The position numbers were made by a program, and so were the translations under genes. The notes beneath the pieces are model-generated. The model searched no databases and was not told the origin of the DNA. It saw only the letters and a program-made list of their open reading frames with translations. Below are positions 36,620 to 45,551 of a stretch of DNA of 64,000 nucleotides, in pieces (positions within the stretch are counted from its first letter, which is position 1; every line of letters starts with the position of its first letter). The stretch comes from Acinetobacter lwoffii (GTDB taxonomy: Bacteria; Pseudomonadota; Gammaproteobacteria; Pseudomonadales; Moraxellaceae): contig NZ_JAMXXP010000002.1 of assembly GCF_024129355.1 (NCBI RefSeq), positions 184,116 through 248,115 of the forward strand, in the 5' to 3' direction.

Positions 36620-37714
36620 TTATTTCTTAAACGGAAATGCATATTTCACAATACGTTTGATCACACTACCGTACTGTTTTACCAAGCTGGCATTGTTATA
36701 GTTCAAACCATATTTTTCACAAACAGCTTGGACTTTTGGTGCCATTTGACGATAGCGACGTGCAGGCACATCAGGATACAGATGATGTTCAATCTGATGA
36801 CTTAAATGGCCGGTTAAAATATGGAAAGCCTCAGAACCAGTCAGATTGGATGAACCACGAATCTGGCGCATATACCAGTGACCACGACTTTCATTTTGCA
36901 GTACCGATTTCGGGAATACTTCCACATCTTTGGTAAAGTGACCACAGAAAATGATACTGAATGTCCAGATATTACGCAGACCATTGGCCACCATATTGCC
37001 GGTCAAAACCGGTAAAGCCGCAGGACCTGCTATCAATGGAAAGAATACATAATCCTTAAACAACTGTTTACCAATTTTGCTCTGCATTGGACGCCATTCT
37101 TCTTTGGTCTGCTCTTTGCTTTTACGGCCTTTGAAGTATTTACCCAATTCAAGATTCTGAATCGCAACACCCCACTGGAACAATAAACAGAATGGCACTG
37201 CATAAATTGGTTGTAGTAAATAACCCGGTTTCCAGCGCTGTTCCGGGAAGAGGCGTAATAAACCATAACCGATATCATCATCCATACCTTTAATATTGGT
37301 ATAAGTATGATGCTTGAAGTTATGGGTTTGACGCCAGTTGTCTGAAGTCCCTACGATATCCCATTCATAGGTCTGACCATTGAGTTTAGGATCATTCATC
37401 CAGTCATACTGACCATGCATGACATTATGACCCAGTTCCATATTTTCCATAATTTTGGCAAAGCCTAATAAGCCTGTACCCAATAACCATGCTGGCGGGA
37501 ACCAGCCTGCAAACAATAAGGCGCGACCGGCAATCGACGAATAACGAATAGTTGAATAGACACGGCGGATATATTTGGCGTCTTTTTCACCCAGATCATC
37601 TAGCACTTCTTGTTTAATTGCATCAAGTTCACGTGCAAGTTCATCAAGTTCAAACTGGGTTAATTCACGGTTTTTAGGATTTTTAAAATACTGTAATTTT
37701 ACTGGCATATTCAT
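36620..37714 (-). CDS. Acyl-lipid/acyl-CoA fatty acid desaturase (DesB-like)
   Basis: A 364-residue di-iron membrane desaturase. The three histidine boxes are HNVMH (about residue 98), HNFKHH (about 132) and HQIEHH (about 310). Hydrophobic regions lie near 60-100 and 190-240. It is preceded, 14 bp upstream on the same strand, by a ferredoxin-type reductase that can supply electrons, and a FabR/DesT-like repressor gene is divergent. This is the arrangement known from Pseudomonas desBC-desT, where saturated acyl-CoA desaturation is induced according to membrane unsaturation. Bond position is not predictable. Confidence 0.92.
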   Translation of the reverse strand: MNMPVKLQYFKNPKNRELTQFELDELARELDAIKQEVLDDLGEKDAKYIRRVYSTIRYSSIAGRALLFAGWFPPAWLLGTGLLGFAKIMENMELGHNVMHGQYDWMNDPKLNGQTYEWDIVGTSDNWRQTHNFKHHTYTNIKGMDDDIGYGLLRLFPEQRWKPGYLLQPIYAVPFCLLFQWGVAIQNLELGKYFKGRKSKEQTKEEWRPMQSKIGKQLFKDYVFFPLIAGPAALPVLTGNMVANGLRNIWTFSIIFCGHFTKDVEVFPKSVLQNESRGHWYMRQIRGSSNLTGSEAFHILTGHLSHQIEHHLYPDVPARRYRQMAPKVQAVCEKYGLNYNNASLVKQYGSVIKRIVKYAFPFKK

Positions 37715-37728
37715 AGGATAAAACTCGC

Positions 37729-38808
37729 TTATAAGTCGATGACAAGGTCAGTCTGCGCTGAGTTAATACAAATTTTGAGCAGGTTACCGGGTTCGGTATT
37801 TTGCGCACCGTTGACCAAATTCTTGGTCGAACCTTCTACTTTATTGCAGGCACATTTATTACAAATGCCCATACGGCAACCATGGGTCGGTTTAATATTT
37901 TGCTGTTCCAGACTCACCAGAATGGACTGGCCTTTTGGAATGCTGACAATTTTTTTCGACTGGGTCAGGGTGACATTAATAAAGCCGGTATCCGATTGAT
38001 CCGCCAAGCTCATGCTAAATGCTTCACCTTTAAACTGTTTTGCCTGAGCAAAAAGCTGTTCTGCTTTAGATACAAAACCTGAAGGGCCACAGCAATATAC
38101 GATGCTATTTTCCAGATTTTGCAGATCGGTCAGATAGGTTTCATCAAGACGTGCAGCAGCTGGCTGTTCTTGAGTGGCATACACATGAAATGAGAAATTT
38201 GCATGTTTTTGAGCAAGTTCTTCAAACCGTGCTTTAAATACGGCATCCTGATCTTTTTTAACCCAGTACCAGAGAGTAACCGGTGCAGATAGTTCACCTT
38301 TTTTGCTCAAGCTTTCCAGCATACTGAGCATTGGGGTAATACCACTCCCTGCTGCAAGCAAAATCAATGGACTCGTCTGCGCAGGCAAGGTCATATCACC
38401 ATAAGGGTGACCAAATTCGATCACATCACCCACTTGTGCCTGTTCTGCAAACCATGTGCTGACTTTACCAGCATCGACTTTTTTCACGCTCAGCAATACA
38501 TGCTGAGAATCGACACGAGTCAAGCTATAGCTACGTTCATAACGAATGCCATTCACTACCACATAGACCGGATGATGCTGCCCTGCTTCACCAAACTTAA
38601 ATAAGCGATTCACCTGAATTTTCAGACTCAGCATATCCTGTGCTGCATTTTCTATATGCACGATCTTGCCTAATGGCTGATTCAACGACCATACAGGATT
38701 GAGTTTCTGAATCCAGAAATTAATTGCATGCTGATCAACTACACTATCAGACAGTGCATTCAATGGCATTTTAAGTTTTTGCAGTACATGCATCGTTTGT
38801 GACATCAC
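37729..38808 (-). CDS. Ferredoxin reductase-type electron donor for the desaturase (DesC-like)
   Basis: A 359-residue iron-sulfur flavoprotein. The FAD-binding beta-barrel (about 45-140) carries RSYSLTR. The NAD(P)H domain (about 145-265) has LLAAGSGITPMLSMLESL and YCCGPSGFVSKAEQLF. The C-terminal plant-type [2Fe-2S] ferredoxin domain (about 275-359) has CRMGICNKCACN plus a later CINSAQ cysteine. The domain order FAD-NAD-2Fe2S matches stearoyl-CoA desaturase partners. It is the first gene of the desaturase operon and starts beside the palindromic operator. Confidence 0.92.
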   Translation of the reverse strand: MMSQTMHVLQKLKMPLNALSDSVVDQHAINFWIQKLNPVWSLNQPLGKIVHIENAAQDMLSLKIQVNRLFKFGEAGQHHPVYVVVNGIRYERSYSLTRVDSQHVLLSVKKVDAGKVSTWFAEQAQVGDVIEFGHPYGDMTLPAQTSPLILLAAGSGITPMLSMLESLSKKGELSAPVTLWYWVKKDQDAVFKARFEELAQKHANFSFHVYATQEQPAAARLDETYLTDLQNLENSIVYCCGPSGFVSKAEQLFAQAKQFKGEAFSMSLADQSDTGFINVTLTQSKKIVSIPKGQSILVSLEQQNIKPTHGCRMGICNKCACNKVEGSTKNLVNGAQNTEPGNLLKICINSAQTDLVIDL

Positions 38809-38833
38809 CTTGGGTTTTTAATTATTATACACA

Positions 38834-38855
38834 TGTATATATATTTGTATATACA
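38834..38855. promoter_or_regulatory. Palindromic operator candidate between the reductase and the TetR-type repressor
   Basis: TGTATATA (38834-38841), 6-nt spacer, TATATACA (38848-38855): a perfect 8-bp inverted repeat in the divergent promoter region. It lies 26 bp from the reductase start, where a minus-strand -10 (TATAAT) is also seen. It is a likely binding site for the DesT/FabR-like protein, by position only. Confidence 0.55.
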
Positions 38856-38875
38856 ACCGTATTGTTTCTAATCAT

Positions 38876-38904
38876 TTCACAAGCTTGACTGGCTCGGTTA
38901 TAAT
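38876..38904 (+). promoter_or_regulatory. Promoter of the DesT/FabR-like repressor gene
   Basis: TTCACA at 38876-38881 and TATAAT at 38899-38904, spacer exactly 17 bp. A palindrome TTCATGCATGAA (38912-38923) overlaps the expected transcription start and first ATG. A start at 38919 would leave a leader of only about 7 nt, so a later ATG is possible. Confidence 0.55.
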
Positions 38905-38918
38905 AAAATGATTCATGC

Positions 38919-39626
38919 ATGAACCTATCGATGAACGAGCCTTCAATGAAAATAAGCAGTGACGCATCTTTATTACAATCGAAAAGCATTGATGAGCCGA
39001 TTATCGTACGGAGTGTCGGTCGCAAGGCCACCATTACCAAGGAAGAACTGTTTCAGGCTGCGTTGAATCTGATTGGGCCACAAAAAAGTATTTCCTCATT
39101 AAGTCTACGTGAAGTCGCGCGTGAAGCTGGTATTGCACCGAACAGCTTCTATCGTCATTTTAAAGATATTGATGAACTGGCCATTGAGCTGATTGATCGT
39201 GCCGGAATTGTATTGCGTCAGATTTTGCATGAAGCACGTCTGCAAGCTTCTCGCCAGAACAGCATCATCCGCAGTTCTGTAGAAGTCTTTATTGCCCAGC
39301 TGGATGCCGATGAAGGCAATCTGAGCCTGTTATTACGTGAAGGCTATACTGGCTCCAAGTCTTATAAACAGGCGGTAGAACGCCAGTTAAATTATTTTCA
39401 GCAAGAACTTCAGGATGATTTGATTCGTCTAGAACGCCTAAACAACAAGAAGTTATTTCATCCGGATATTGCCGCCAAAGCCATTACCCAACTGGTCTTC
39501 AACATGGGCGCCAATGTGATTGATATGCCTGCCGAAGACCGCAAAGAAATTGCCGAACAGACCATGATCATGATCCGGATGATTCTGGAAGGTGCACGTC
39601 ATCTGGAAGATTCTCAGCTACGTTAA
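38919..39626 (+). CDS. TetR-family repressor of fatty acid desaturation (FabR/DesT-like)
   Basis: A 235-residue regulator. The TetR helix-turn-helix (about 40-90) contains SLREVAREAGIAPNSFYRHFKDIDEL, which is almost the FabR/DesT consensus, and the ligand-binding helices follow (about 100-220). FabR and DesT sense the unsaturated/saturated balance of acyl chains. Its divergent position next to the desaturase-reductase operon supports control of that operon. Starts at 38919, 38931 and 38946 are in frame; the first lies within a palindrome very close to the promoter, so the true start may be later. Confidence 0.88.
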   Translation: MNLSMNEPSMKISSDASLLQSKSIDEPIIVRSVGRKATITKEELFQAALNLIGPQKSISSLSLREVAREAGIAPNSFYRHFKDIDELAIELIDRAGIVLRQILHEARLQASRQNSIIRSSVEVFIAQLDADEGNLSLLLREGYTGSKSYKQAVERQLNYFQQELQDDLIRLERLNNKKLFHPDIAAKAITQLVFNMGANVIDMPAEDRKEIAEQTMIMIRMILEGARHLEDSQLR

Positions 39627-39651
39627 TTTTCCGACCTGTATGAAGTAGTAT

Positions 39652-39682
39652 AAAAAGAGACGTAATCAACGTCTCTTTTTTA
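39652..39682. terminator. Bidirectional terminator after the TetR gene
   Basis: AAAAAGAGACGT, loop AATCA, ACGTCTCTTTTT; a 12-bp perfect stem between convergent genes. Confidence 0.93.
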
Positions 39683-39688
39683 TGATGA

Positions 39689-40489
39689 TTACAAAAGTGC
39701 GAGTTGGGCTTTGACCGCCTTTGCAGTGGCTTCCGGATACTCAAGCGGGAACATATGCCCGCCCTCAACCACAGAATAATTAATCCGATAAATCTTCTGC
39801 ATACCTTGTGGCAAACCCTGCTGATAAAACTGGCTTTGCTCTGCAGTCATCAGATGCATCGGCACTTCAGGCGGTCGGCGTGGTGTTCTCCACCACCACG
39901 CGGGTACAGTCCGGAAGATTTCCGCTTCTATCTGTTTTGGAATAGTTAACGTCACCCCACCGCGTTCAGGTTCTGGCTGAATACCGCTCTCGATATAATC
40001 AGCAAAACACTGCTCATCGAAATTTTTAAATAAGCGGTTAAACCGGAGTGCTTCAATAGCGACCTGTTTTGATGACCAATAATCTTTGCGTTTTAGCGTA
40101 ATTCCTGCGGGTGTATAACGATCGACACTTTTTAGATTCAGCTTTTTAATCAGTTCGAACATGGCGCTGTTTTTTCCAATCACAAACGGTGGATCCATAA
40201 TGATCAGCTTGGAAAACAGTTCGGGACGTCGATACGCCGCCATAAGGGTCACCAGACCACCAAAGGAATGCCCTAAACCAATCACCTGTTGCTGAGGAAA
40301 CTGCTGCTCGATATCTGCAATAACTTCATCGACCAGATAGCGCCAGTCTCGCGTAATTGGATATTGCTGATTCATGCCGATAAATGGAATCGCTTTGACC
40401 TCATAATCTTGCTGAAAACAATGCAAAAACTTTTGATAAGTTGCCGAAGGGATACCATTGGCATGAGTAAAATGTAAGGCTTGCTTCAC
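39689..40489 (-). CDS. Alpha/beta hydrolase
   Basis: A 266-residue alpha/beta-fold hydrolase. The nucleophile elbow is GLGHSFGGLVTL (Ser near residue 74), the terminal catalytic histidine is in EGGHMFPLEYPEA (about 245), and an oxyanion/early strand segment begins the protein (ALHFTHANGIPSATY). There is no signal peptide. The substrate is unknown. The adjacent desaturase locus makes a lipid-related esterase possible but not shown. Monocistronic. Confidence 0.87.
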   Translation of the reverse strand: MKQALHFTHANGIPSATYQKFLHCFQQDYEVKAIPFIGMNQQYPITRDWRYLVDEVIADIEQQFPQQQVIGLGHSFGGLVTLMAAYRRPELFSKLIIMDPPFVIGKNSAMFELIKKLNLKSVDRYTPAGITLKRKDYWSSKQVAIEALRFNRLFKNFDEQCFADYIESGIQPEPERGGVTLTIPKQIEAEIFRTVPAWWWRTPRRPPEVPMHLMTAEQSQFYQQGLPQGMQKIYRINYSVVEGGHMFPLEYPEATAKAVKAQLALL

Positions 40490-40625
40490 TATTTTTTAAA
40501 CGCAGTGCGTATTCATCCTGAAATCGTAAGATGAGCTTACCGCTTTAAAGATTTATTCGGCAGCGCAAAAATGCTCAAAGCATGACCTCAAAGTCATTTC
40601 TCTGTATTCCTTCAGAATTTAAAGT

Positions 40626-40892
40626 CTATTTCTGCGATACAGTCAAATGTTGCATCGGTAGAAAAGTCGCGCCGCAACTGGCCTTATCCCCCGCGATGAC
40701 CACTGCCCGTCCTTTGACAGTAATAGACAAATTGCTGGAAATTGCGGTGACCATAGTCTGACATTTGGGACAATAATGCTTCATACCATTTAAATGCACG
40801 GCAATACCATTGATCAAAAAAGAGAGTTCACATTCAGTCACCATGCCGCCATGACTGGTCTTTGTGCCAAGGGTAATCAGTGCTTTTGACAT
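40626..40892 (-). CDS. PAAR-domain protein
   Basis: An 88-residue PAAR-repeat protein, the conical tip that sharpens type VI secretion spikes and can carry effectors. The sequence shows the repeated beta pattern with a zinc-type CPKC pair (about residue 42) and GDKASCGATFLPMQ near the end. It has no extension, so it would act as a plain tip or adaptor rather than a fused effector. No VgrG, Hcp or effector/immunity genes are nearby, so it is an orphan in this window. The assignment rests on motif pattern and size. Confidence 0.82.
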   Translation of the reverse strand: MSKALITLGTKTSHGGMVTECELSFLINGIAVHLNGMKHYCPKCQTMVTAISSNLSITVKGRAVVIAGDKASCGATFLPMQHLTVSQK

Positions 40893-40994
40893 ACTTTGTC
40901 ATTCTTATTATTCAGTAGCCTAATTTTAAACAGGAGGAAAATAACAGACCAGCATTCTCCGACCAAAAAAATAATAAACCCGGATTTTGCCCAT

Positions 40995-41025
40995 AAAAAA
41001 AGCAGCCCGAAAGCTGCATTTTTTA
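40995..41025 (-). terminator. Terminator of rapA
   Basis: AAAAAAAGCAGC, loop CCGAAA, GCTGCATTTTTT. The A-run on the left is the U-run for the minus-strand transcript. Confidence 0.8.
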
Positions 41026-41037
41026 ATGATTTAAAGC

Positions 41038-43917
41038 TTAAGGCTTGACCACGACCATCACCTGAATTGCTTCCGGTGTTACCGATAGACCATCCAGCAG
41101 GCTTAAACCTTCTTTCTGCAACTTTTGTAAACGTGCAATTTCATCTTCACGGATACTTGGATTGAACTGTTTCAGATAGGTCAGGCGATCAATTTCATAT
41201 TGCCATTTATTGCCATACACTTCTTTGGCTTGCTGCTTGAAGCCAGGCAATGCACTGCGTGCCAGTTCAAGCGCTTGCTGATAACGTGCTTCAATCACAT
41301 CACGACGTGCTTTCACCACCTGACGGCAACTATTGCCATCTAAATGATGCAAGTACGGTTTCAGGATTTCTGGTGCAATCTTTTGTGATAGATCCTGACC
41401 TTTTTCACTGAGCAAGACACGAATCAACTGTTGCGGCAAGCTAGACGGCAAGTTCAATGCTTTCGGAGCCACCACATCGACCTTGAACCATACTTCAAGT
41501 AATACCGAACCCTGTGGCAGTGCTGCAGATTTTAGTACCGCAACGTTAGTGCTACCAAAGCCTTGCGTATTGATCATTTCCATCACACTTTCAGTGAATG
41601 GATGTTCCAGTGTCAGGTATTGCGCATCTTCGCGGATTTGTGCCTGATCACGATAGAAAGTCGCTGTAATCCCTTCTTCATCCAACGTCAAACCTTGAAC
41701 CTGCATTTGATCGGTTGGCTTGATGATCACTGTACCGTTACTTTGCTCATCAAAGTCGATATTCGTAGACGCCATAAAGCGCTTCATGAACATTGGCAAA
41801 GTGGTATTGTCATCATAGTCTTCAAGCGCGTTAACAATTTCCTGTGCCACCACCGGACGACAAGAGTTGTACTCAAGCAAACGGTCTCGACCTTCCTGCA
41901 ATTCAGCTTCCAGCGCTTCACGTTGCACGCTGACTTCTTCCAGCAGGTCTTCAAACTCTTGACCTTTGTCTGCCAATAGACAGTCTTTTAAGCGAACAAT
42001 AAAATTTTCTTGCAAGGTCTGTGCAGTTGGAGAAATATTGCTGAAAATATTCAAAGCTTCGTTATACCAGCGGAACATACGTTCTTGTGCAGTTCCCACC
42101 AGATAAGGCACGTGAATCTGAATGCGGTTTTCCTGACCGATACGATCCAGACGACCAATACGCTGTTCCAGCACATCCGGGTTCGCAGGTAAATCGAACA
42201 GAATCAGATCAGAGGCAAACTGGAAGTTACGTCCTTCTGAACCGATTTCCGAACAAAGCAGAATCTGCGCGCCATACGAATCTTCAGCAAAATAAGCTGC
42301 GGCCTGGTCACGTTCTAATAAGCTCATGCCTTCATGGAACATTGCGGTACGAATACCGGCATGTAAGCGAAGTACATTTTCCAGTGCTTCTACTACTGGC
42401 CCGCTACGCGCAATCAGTAGGACTTTTTTGTGTTTGAGATCGGTACGCAAACGTTCCATCAGCCACATCACGCGTGGATCAGTTTCCATCCATGCGCCAT
42501 CGAGCTGAGCTTCTTCAGGCCACATTTGCTCACGTAATTTACCGTCTTTCGACCAATGTTCTGGTGCCGGTAATGGCGCTGGCTGACAGTCACGGCCCGG
42601 GAAACCTTGAATCGCTTCACGCGTATTACGGAACAGGATACGGCCTGTACCATGACGGTCTAAAAGCTCATGAATGGCACGGAAACGCTGCTCAGGATGG
42701 TCTTCAATCGGATGACCTAACAAGCCCTCAATCGCAGTGAAATGTTCAGCTTCTAGCGGCATGTCTGACATCAGCACTTCTGCAATTTTAGCCGTATGCT
42801 GATATTGCGCTTCTTCATCGAGGAAACGATCCAGTGAATTAAAACGTTGCGGATCAAGCAAACGCAGGCGTGCAAAGTGACTTTCTACACCGAGCTGTTC
42901 AGGTGTCGCCGTCAATAACAATACACCCGACGTATGTTCAGCCAGCTCTTCGACCAGATCATAACGGTCATTGCCGCCATCTTCTTCGCTCCACATCAAA
43001 TGATGTGCTTCATCGACCACCAGCAAGTCGAAACCTGCTTCAAGTGCCTGTTCACGCAGATCTTCATGGTCGACCATCAAATCGACAGAGGCAATAATTT
43101 TTTGTTCGGTCAGGAATGGGTTTTGTTCAGGATCATGTTCTTTGATCGATGCAGTACGGGTCAAGTCAAACAGCGAAAACTCAAGATTAAAACGACGGCG
43201 CATTTCGATCATCCACTGATATTGCAGTGAATCCGGTACTAAAATCAGGATGCGTTCAGAACGGCCGGTTTTCAGCTGTTGATGGATGATCAGACCCGCT
43301 TCAATAGTTTTACCTAGACCCACTTCATCGGCCAGTAATACACGCGGTGCAAAACGCTGACCAACTTCATGCGCAATATAAAGCTGATGCGGAATCAGAC
43401 CGACACGTGAACCCACCAGACCACGCAGTGGACTGCTTTGCATATTGGCCTGCATCAGCAGTGCTTCAATACGCAGGTCATACCATTCTTTATAATCGAC
43501 CTGACTGGCCAATAAACGGTCTAAAGGCTTAGACAGCTGGATGGTTGCACCAATACGGGTTTCATTCAGCGATTTACGTTCTTCAGTTCTATCTTCCAGA
43601 GTACGAACAACATGATAACGCACCACGCCATTCCGGTCTTCAACGGATTCTACAATCCACTTGGTCCCTTCCTGATCCTGTAATTCATCTTTCACATTAA
43701 ATACGATACGAGATAAGGGTGCATTGCTGCGTGCATAGACGCGGGTTTCATCGCTTTTCGGGAATAAAATGCTGACCGACCGCTCATCAACATCAATAAG
43801 AACGCCTAAACCGAGTTCTGTTTCAGTATCTGATAACCAACGTTGACCAATAGCAAATTGCTGCAATTTTTCCACCTTTATCTTAAGTACAAGATTATGA
43901 ATATTAGGCTCAATCAC
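41038..43917 (-). CDS. rapA: RNA polymerase-associated protein RapA (HepA)
   Basis: A 959-residue SWI2/SNF2 ATPase that binds RNA polymerase and promotes its recycling. Two N-terminal Tudor-like domains (about 1-110) are followed by the helicase core: LLADEVGLGKTIEAGLI (Walker A, about residue 172), VVDEAHHLMW (DEAH, about 300), LLLTATP, then the second RecA lobe with ILLCSEIGSEGRNFQFAS and QRIGRLDRIGQ (about 570-600). The long C-terminal RapA-specific region is complete. Length equals that of the enterobacterial protein (968). Single gene with its own terminator. Confidence 0.97.
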   Translation of the reverse strand: MIEPNIHNLVLKIKVEKLQQFAIGQRWLSDTETELGLGVLIDVDERSVSILFPKSDETRVYARSNAPLSRIVFNVKDELQDQEGTKWIVESVEDRNGVVRYHVVRTLEDRTEERKSLNETRIGATIQLSKPLDRLLASQVDYKEWYDLRIEALLMQANMQSSPLRGLVGSRVGLIPHQLYIAHEVGQRFAPRVLLADEVGLGKTIEAGLIIHQQLKTGRSERILILVPDSLQYQWMIEMRRRFNLEFSLFDLTRTASIKEHDPEQNPFLTEQKIIASVDLMVDHEDLREQALEAGFDLLVVDEAHHLMWSEEDGGNDRYDLVEELAEHTSGVLLLTATPEQLGVESHFARLRLLDPQRFNSLDRFLDEEAQYQHTAKIAEVLMSDMPLEAEHFTAIEGLLGHPIEDHPEQRFRAIHELLDRHGTGRILFRNTREAIQGFPGRDCQPAPLPAPEHWSKDGKLREQMWPEEAQLDGAWMETDPRVMWLMERLRTDLKHKKVLLIARSGPVVEALENVLRLHAGIRTAMFHEGMSLLERDQAAAYFAEDSYGAQILLCSEIGSEGRNFQFASDLILFDLPANPDVLEQRIGRLDRIGQENRIQIHVPYLVGTAQERMFRWYNEALNIFSNISPTAQTLQENFIVRLKDCLLADKGQEFEDLLEEVSVQREALEAELQEGRDRLLEYNSCRPVVAQEIVNALEDYDDNTTLPMFMKRFMASTNIDFDEQSNGTVIIKPTDQMQVQGLTLDEEGITATFYRDQAQIREDAQYLTLEHPFTESVMEMINTQGFGSTNVAVLKSAALPQGSVLLEVWFKVDVVAPKALNLPSSLPQQLIRVLLSEKGQDLSQKIAPEILKPYLHHLDGNSCRQVVKARRDVIEARYQQALELARSALPGFKQQAKEVYGNKWQYEIDRLTYLKQFNPSIREDEIARLQKLQKEGLSLLDGLSVTPEAIQVMVVVKP

Positions 43918-44018
43918 GAAACGTCATTGGAGCAAAATTCCACACCTTCAAGCAATGTATTTTGACATAAAGCCCACTAAAAAGTGAGCATAGTTCACGC
44001 CGATTAAAGAAGTATTTC

Positions 44019-44663
44019 CTAGAACGGCGCCGGACAATAAAATTCGACCAACTGCTCTGTTTGAGGATGATAAAAACTCAAACGTTCCGCGTGTAAACAT
44101 AAACGCGAGCTGAGCTGTTGCTGTTCGGATGTCGCATATAAGGTATCGCCAATAATCGGATGTCCGAGATATTGCATATGCACCCGTAGCTGATGTGAAC
44201 GGCCGGTAATTGGGGTCAGTTTTACCCGAGTCACAGGCTGTCCCTGAATATTAAAATGTTCGATCGCCTGCCAATGCGTGATGGCCGGCTTATTATGTGC
44301 GGGATCTGCGATATGTAAGGGGGGACGGCTTGGATCATACACGACTGGCACTTCAATAGTACCTTCACCTTCGAGTGTACCGGCAACCACAGCCTGATAG
44401 GTTTTATCGGTCTGGCGCTCCTGAAACTGACGGGAAATGGTTTTTTGTCCCCATTTGCTCAGACCAAAGGCCAAAATGCCGGATGTATCGCGATCCAGTC
44501 GATGAATCAGTAAAGTTTTGGGTTCTAATTTGACCAGACGGTTGATCAGGCAATCTTGTAAGTCTTCTGTTTTACCGGGAACTGTGAGTAAACCTGCAGG
44601 TTTGTGGATGACCATGAAATCGTCATCACGATGTATCAGATGTTCGGTTAGAAAATTACTCAA
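44019..44663 (-). CDS. RluA-family pseudouridine synthase
   Basis: A 214-residue pseudouridine synthase. The catalytic aspartate motif is HRLDRDTSGILAFGLS (about residue 55), preceded by HKPAGLLTVPG and followed by YQAVVAG and the HQLRVHMQYLGHPIIGD motif (about 165). It lacks an S4 domain, which with the length points to the RluA type (dual 23S rRNA U746 and tRNA U32 modifier). Symbol rluA is likely but not certain. Independent of rapA downstream on the same strand. Confidence 0.88.
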   Translation of the reverse strand: MSNFLTEHLIHRDDDFMVIHKPAGLLTVPGKTEDLQDCLINRLVKLEPKTLLIHRLDRDTSGILAFGLSKWGQKTISRQFQERQTDKTYQAVVAGTLEGEGTIEVPVVYDPSRPPLHIADPAHNKPAITHWQAIEHFNIQGQPVTRVKLTPITGRSHQLRVHMQYLGHPIIGDTLYATSEQQQLSSRLCLHAERLSFYHPQTEQLVEFYCPAPF

Positions 44664-44796
44664 AGTTCAATCCCAGGCTGATCGTGAAAAACAAGGCGGC
44701 AATGATAAAAAGCTTAGCCAATAATTACAATGCGCATTTATGTAAATGACGATGAAATTTCCGATTTAGCGCATAAAATTGCTCAATCGCAGCGCA

Positions 44797-45504
44797 TCAA
44801 CCTGAGGATTTTAAAATGAAGCTTGCCAATTCGTGCAAAGACGGATGTTTTAGCACATCTTCATAACGGATATTGGCACCATGTGCACGCCATATACCGA
44901 CTAGACTCACTACGGCTACGGAGTCCAATCCATAGTTTTTTAAGTCGACATAGGGATCAATTTCCAAGGCATCCATATCCAGCTGTTCAGCGACCGCCAG
45001 CATGATACCTTTGCTCGATAAGACATATTCGGAAGGTGCGCTTAAATCCCATAAGCGAGTCAGGCTATAGGTATTTAAGTGATGTATCCCCTGTGCCGAA
45101 ATATTTTCAATCCACTGAATATGCTGATCTTGATTTGATAATAAAATTGCATCATCAACTACACAGATTTGCTCGGTGACACTTTGCAGATGCGGTAAAA
45201 TCTGTTTCAGCATTGGTGTGACCTGCCCGGCAAAAATTAGCTGCGGATGCGTTGAGGCATATTCTCCCAATTGCTGCATGCCTTGCATCAGGTCATCACC
45301 ATATAAGTCAACAATCGGAATATCGAGTGCTTTGGCTTTATTGTTGATCTGGATCAGATGACTCATTAGGTCGCTGTCTTGTATTCCTGCCATCATCCTT
45401 AAATTTTGTAATCCCACTAAAACCAAAACAGATTCATTTGATGCAAGCTGCCATTTGGCTTGGGAGGGTGCGAGTTGGATTTTTTTGGGCATAGAGTACA
45501 GCAT
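44797..45504 (-). CDS. Degenerate isochorismatase-like domain fused to an aryl/acyl carrier domain
   Basis: A 235-residue protein with the layout of EntB/DhbB. The N-terminal part (about 1-155) is isochorismatase-like: MPKKIQLAPSQAKWQLASNE, a central strand VLVLVGLQNLRMM and ICVVDDAILL. The last 75 residues form a phosphopantetheine carrier domain with LKNYGLDSVAVVSLVG, the DS serine being the attachment site. In active isochorismatases the first strand reads hDMQ-like, with a catalytic Asp; here that position is Gly (LVGLQN), so hydrolase activity is probably lost and the protein may serve only as a carrier or scaffold. No siderophore or NRPS genes are adjacent. A 12-bp inverted repeat lies just upstream of the start. 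Confidence 0.78.
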   Translation of the reverse strand: MLYSMPKKIQLAPSQAKWQLASNESVLVLVGLQNLRMMAGIQDSDLMSHLIQINNKAKALDIPIVDLYGDDLMQGMQQLGEYASTHPQLIFAGQVTPMLKQILPHLQSVTEQICVVDDAILLSNQDQHIQWIENISAQGIHHLNTYSLTRLWDLSAPSEYVLSSKGIMLAVAEQLDMDALEIDPYVDLKNYGLDSVAVVSLVGIWRAHGANIRYEDVLKHPSLHELASFILKSSG

Positions 45505-45523
45505 GGGAGGCTCTTATAAATAC

Positions 45524-45551
45524 AAAATAGCATGATGATTCATGCTATTTT
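45524..45551. promoter_or_regulatory. 12-bp perfect inverted repeat upstream of the carrier-protein gene
   Basis: AAAATAGCATGA, loop TGAT, TCATGCTATTTT; it lies 20 bp before the ATG of the isochorismatase-like gene. It could be an operator or a 5' leader hairpin. It does not match a Fur box. The outer half-sites AAAATAGC/GCTATTTT also form the palindrome at 946-961. Confidence 0.5.
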
